A DNA stretch of 7,519 nucleotides. Origin: Patescibacteria group bacterium. GTDB taxonomy: Bacteria > Patescibacteriota > Minisyncoccia > Phycocordibacterales > UBA12088. Shown here one piece after another: positions 5,684-7,519 of the stretch. The notes under the pieces are model-generated. The model did no database searches, had not been told where the DNA came from, and worked only from the letters and a program-made list of their open reading frames with translations. The stretch covers positions 1-7,519 of the forward strand of contig WFWM01000016.1 of assembly GCA_015491145.1 (NCBI GenBank). The letters are read 5' to 3'. Position 1 is the stretch's first letter. The number at the start of each line of letters is the position of its first letter. A program made the translations under genes and the position numbers.

Positions 5684-7519
5684 ATGACACAAGACAAATC
5701 CTTTTCCGTCCCATACGAACGCAAGGGAGTGCTTCGAATACGCTTGGGACATAAGCGGCAGTGCCCAGCCGGAAAAGATAAAGTTTCTTTGGAGCGGGGG
5801 GATATGGAAGCGCTTGTCCAGTGGGCTAGGAAGTATCGTTTCCATCAACCATCTGAAGCATCAGGCGTTCCTTCGGATTCATTGAAGCAAATCCTGCGGC
5901 TCCTTGATCGTCTTGCAACAGAACTTGGGAATGCTGCGGATGTCGATGTCTCCGACGATATACAACGGAGAGCGAGAGCCCAGCTGCGGCGCTACGAGAG
6001 TGAAGTGTTCCGAGGGCGTAATGCATGGAGACGTTTGTGCCGTCAATTGCAACGCACCGCAACATTAGCAGCTCAAGCGTTGCAGGAGCTTTGCACAGCC
6101 GCTGATGGGAGGGGGAAACCTCAGATAAGTCGAACAGATCTGCAGCGCTTCTGCTCGCGCTTCGTTTTCGATGGGGAAAGGAAACTCCCCGTTGAGGAAG
6201 GAAAAAACAAAGAGGAGGGAAGAGAAAGAAGCAGTGGGCAAGAAGGCAAGCAAGAACAAAAAGACGAACAAGAAGCAATCATACCCTTGGTTGTAGGATT
6301 GCACCTTTTGAAGATGCTTCAGGGAAGGAAGGCCTCACTTCAACGCGCCTTCTCCTTGCTCGATCATCTCGTTGCGTTCGCCCAGCGGGAGGGGATCCGT
6401 CTTGCAGCGGATGATGGGGGAAGGGTGCTCCTGCGCGCCACGCTCAATCACGGGGTGTTCCGTCAGAAGAGCGCGTTGGAAGATGTTGAGAGAAAGATTC
6501 GCGATTATAAGCGAGAGCTCAGTACTCCCCTTGACCAGTTCATTAGGGGACAAGACGGGGAAAAGTTAAGGGAGAGTATACGCTCTGATGCCCATTTCCA
6601 ACGCTATCTCGCCAACCTGCAGTCAATCCCAATGGATATTGATACATTTCTCGGCAAGCTTCCATTGGATGAAGCAGCGAGCAGACTTCGTCGGTATGTT
6701 GCAGGCTTGAAGCAACAACGCAAGAGAATGGTGGATGCGTTTCTCTTGCAAGAGTTGGAAAGGCTTGGTTTGGTCTCTTGCCAAGAAAAGGAAGGAAAGA
6801 AGTTGTGTTCGGTAGGTAATTGTAGGATTACTTCTGAAGGATGGAATGTGGTCGATCGTATACATAAAAATGAGAAGAGGTGGTACCAGAGGACAGAAAG
6901 CCATCAAGAGAATTTTCCTCTCAGTAAGATCAACTTTGGAGTGTTTGCTGAAAGATGGCGCCAGGGAAAGATCGAAACTCCAGATCCAGAACCAGAATCA
7001 AAATTTTTGCCTCATTTGTATTGGAAGGTGGGAGATGGCAAGGGAAAATGGATGGTAGATGATTACCTTACGCACCGAGCAATAAGCAACCTTCTCGCTC
7101 TCGCAGAGAAACAAATGGCAGAAAATCAAGATGAAGAAGGAGCGGAAGAGTACCAAGCGCTTCGTTCGGTGTTTGCTCAACGGGCAGGGAAGATGACGGG
7201 TAAGGTTTTTCTTCCGGGAGAAAAGGGCGAGTTTCTCACCGCTTATCAAACAATTGCAAAAGAGAGAGGAAGAATCCTCACACAGCTCCTCCACGCAAGG
7301 CAGAAAATTGAACAGGTTGACCATATCGCATTTCTCGGCAAGCGGAAGGGGGATAGGCACTTCTCGCTTCTTGTGGGGGTAAGTCTTGAGCAGGCTGAGG
7401 AGTTCCGGAAGGTATTGCGGGAAGCAGGTGAGGGAGAGGAGCTTATCGAACTCTACTCCCTTTCCTCCCTTACCCTGCAGGGGCTCAAGAAGCTTGTTGA
7501 TAGTCACTACCCCTCACTC
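5684..7519 (+). CDS. Cas12a2-like effector, N-terminal half (3' end outside window)
   Basis: The frame from ATG 5684 stays open for 612 codons to the window edge with no stop. Cas12a2 is a Cas12a relative that pairs crRNA with target RNA and then degrades ssRNA, ssDNA and dsDNA, causing abortive infection. Several separated stretches resemble SuCas12a2 as I recall it: GVLRIRLG near the N-terminus (KTLRFG there), YESEVFRGRNAW ending at W115 (YSEIVKFHNAW), ATLNH at 252-256 followed by QK at 261-262 and KIR (VTLNH...QK...KIR), and a WED-like block from F550 with GDRHFSLL and a later ELYSLSSLTLQGLKKL (DRYLL...YQVKSLTSKTLIKL). The TLRFEL start of true Cas12a is degenerate. A charged low-complexity linker rich in Glu, Lys and Gln spans about residues 172-200. 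Family length is near 1200, so about half is seen; the RuvC and zinc ribbon would lie beyond the window. The start is 24 bases after the Cas12a stop, without a visible ribosome site, which suggests one operon. The assignment rests on remembered motifs; a divergent second Cas12a-like protein is the main alternative. Confidence 0.68.
   Translation, partial: MTQDKSFSVPYERKGVLRIRLGHKRQCPAGKDKVSLERGDMEALVQWARKYRFHQPSEASGVPSDSLKQILRLLDRLATELGNAADVDVSDDIQRRARAQLRRYESEVFRGRNAWRRLCRQLQRTATLAAQALQELCTAADGRGKPQISRTDLQRFCSRFVFDGERKLPVEEGKNKEEGRERSSGQEGKQEQKDEQEAIIPLVVGLHLLKMLQGRKASLQRAFSLLDHLVAFAQREGIRLAADDGGRVLLRATLNHGVFRQKSALEDVERKIRDYKRELSTPLDQFIRGQDGEKLRESIRSDAHFQRYLANLQSIPMDIDTFLGKLPLDEAASRLRRYVAGLKQQRKRMVDAFLLQELERLGLVSCQEKEGKKLCSVGNCRITSEGWNVVDRIHKNEKRWYQRTESHQENFPLSKINFGVFAERWRQGKIETPDPEPESKFLPHLYWKVGDGKGKWMVDDYLTHRAISNLLALAEKQMAENQDEEGAEEYQALRSVFAQRAGKMTGKVFLPGEKGEFLTAYQTIAKERGRILTQLLHARQKIEQVDHIAFLGKRKGDRHFSLLVGVSLEQAEEFRKVLREAGEGEELIELYSLSSLTLQGLKKLVDSHYPSL

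Noticed and set aside
5826..6278. A 150-codon minus-strand open frame inside the second effector gene.
   Set aside because: It is antisense to a 612-codon open frame with Cas12a2-like motifs. Its hydrophobic N-terminal run is the complement of the Glu- and Lys-rich linker.
7051..7056. GTAGAT, the 3' half of the Cas12a repeat stem, as a sign of a CRISPR repeat.
   Set aside because: No TCTAC partner lies at the right distance, the hexamer is not repeated at spacer intervals, and it sits inside the second effector's coding frame.

Overview
The window looks like a bacterial chromosomal segment, roughly mid-50s % GC by eye, with standard stop codons (TGA, TAA and TAG all end genes here). The taxon cannot be fixed from this sequence. 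Three of the four visible start codons lack a close Shine-Dalgarno sequence, and the effector pair has a combination mostly known from uncultivated or environmental bacteria. A candidate-phylum or other uncultivated bacterium is plausible but unproven.

Left part (1-902): the 3' part of a ROK-family sugar kinase or regulator gene enters from outside the window. It is followed 13 bases later by a 43-residue predicted single-pass membrane protein. A perfect 20-bp hairpin terminator begins inside the stop codon of that small gene. On the opposite strand, converging on the same terminator, lies a DoxX-family four-helix membrane protein (900-1370).

Middle (1371-1642): a divergent intergenic region between doxX and the CRISPR effectors. 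It holds a weak promoter for each direction and two interleaved inverted repeats (12 bp and 21 bp) that could fold into competing or pseudoknotted RNA stems just upstream of the effector gene.

Right part (1643-7519): two large genes on the + strand, 24 bases apart, which look like one operon. The first encodes a complete Cas12a-type effector of 1338 residues. It has all three RuvC acidic residues, the Nuc-lobe arginine, the bridge-helix tryptophan and a crRNA-processing histidine. Unlike the best-studied Cas12a proteins it keeps a full CxxC...CxxC zinc ribbon. The second gene is cut by the window end after 612 codons. Its N-terminal half resembles Cas12a2, the RNA-activated nuclease that degrades DNA and RNA indiscriminately, at several separate motifs as I remember that family. 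No cas1, cas2, cas4 or CRISPR array is visible; these would have to lie downstream, elsewhere, or be missing.

The likely biology is a two-effector type V locus. A DNA-cutting Cas12a would provide crRNA processing and DNA interference, and a Cas12a2-like partner would respond to invader transcripts with cell-wide nucleic acid destruction, possibly both using the same crRNAs. The pairing, the zinc ribbon in the Cas12a and the structured leader are the points most worth following up.
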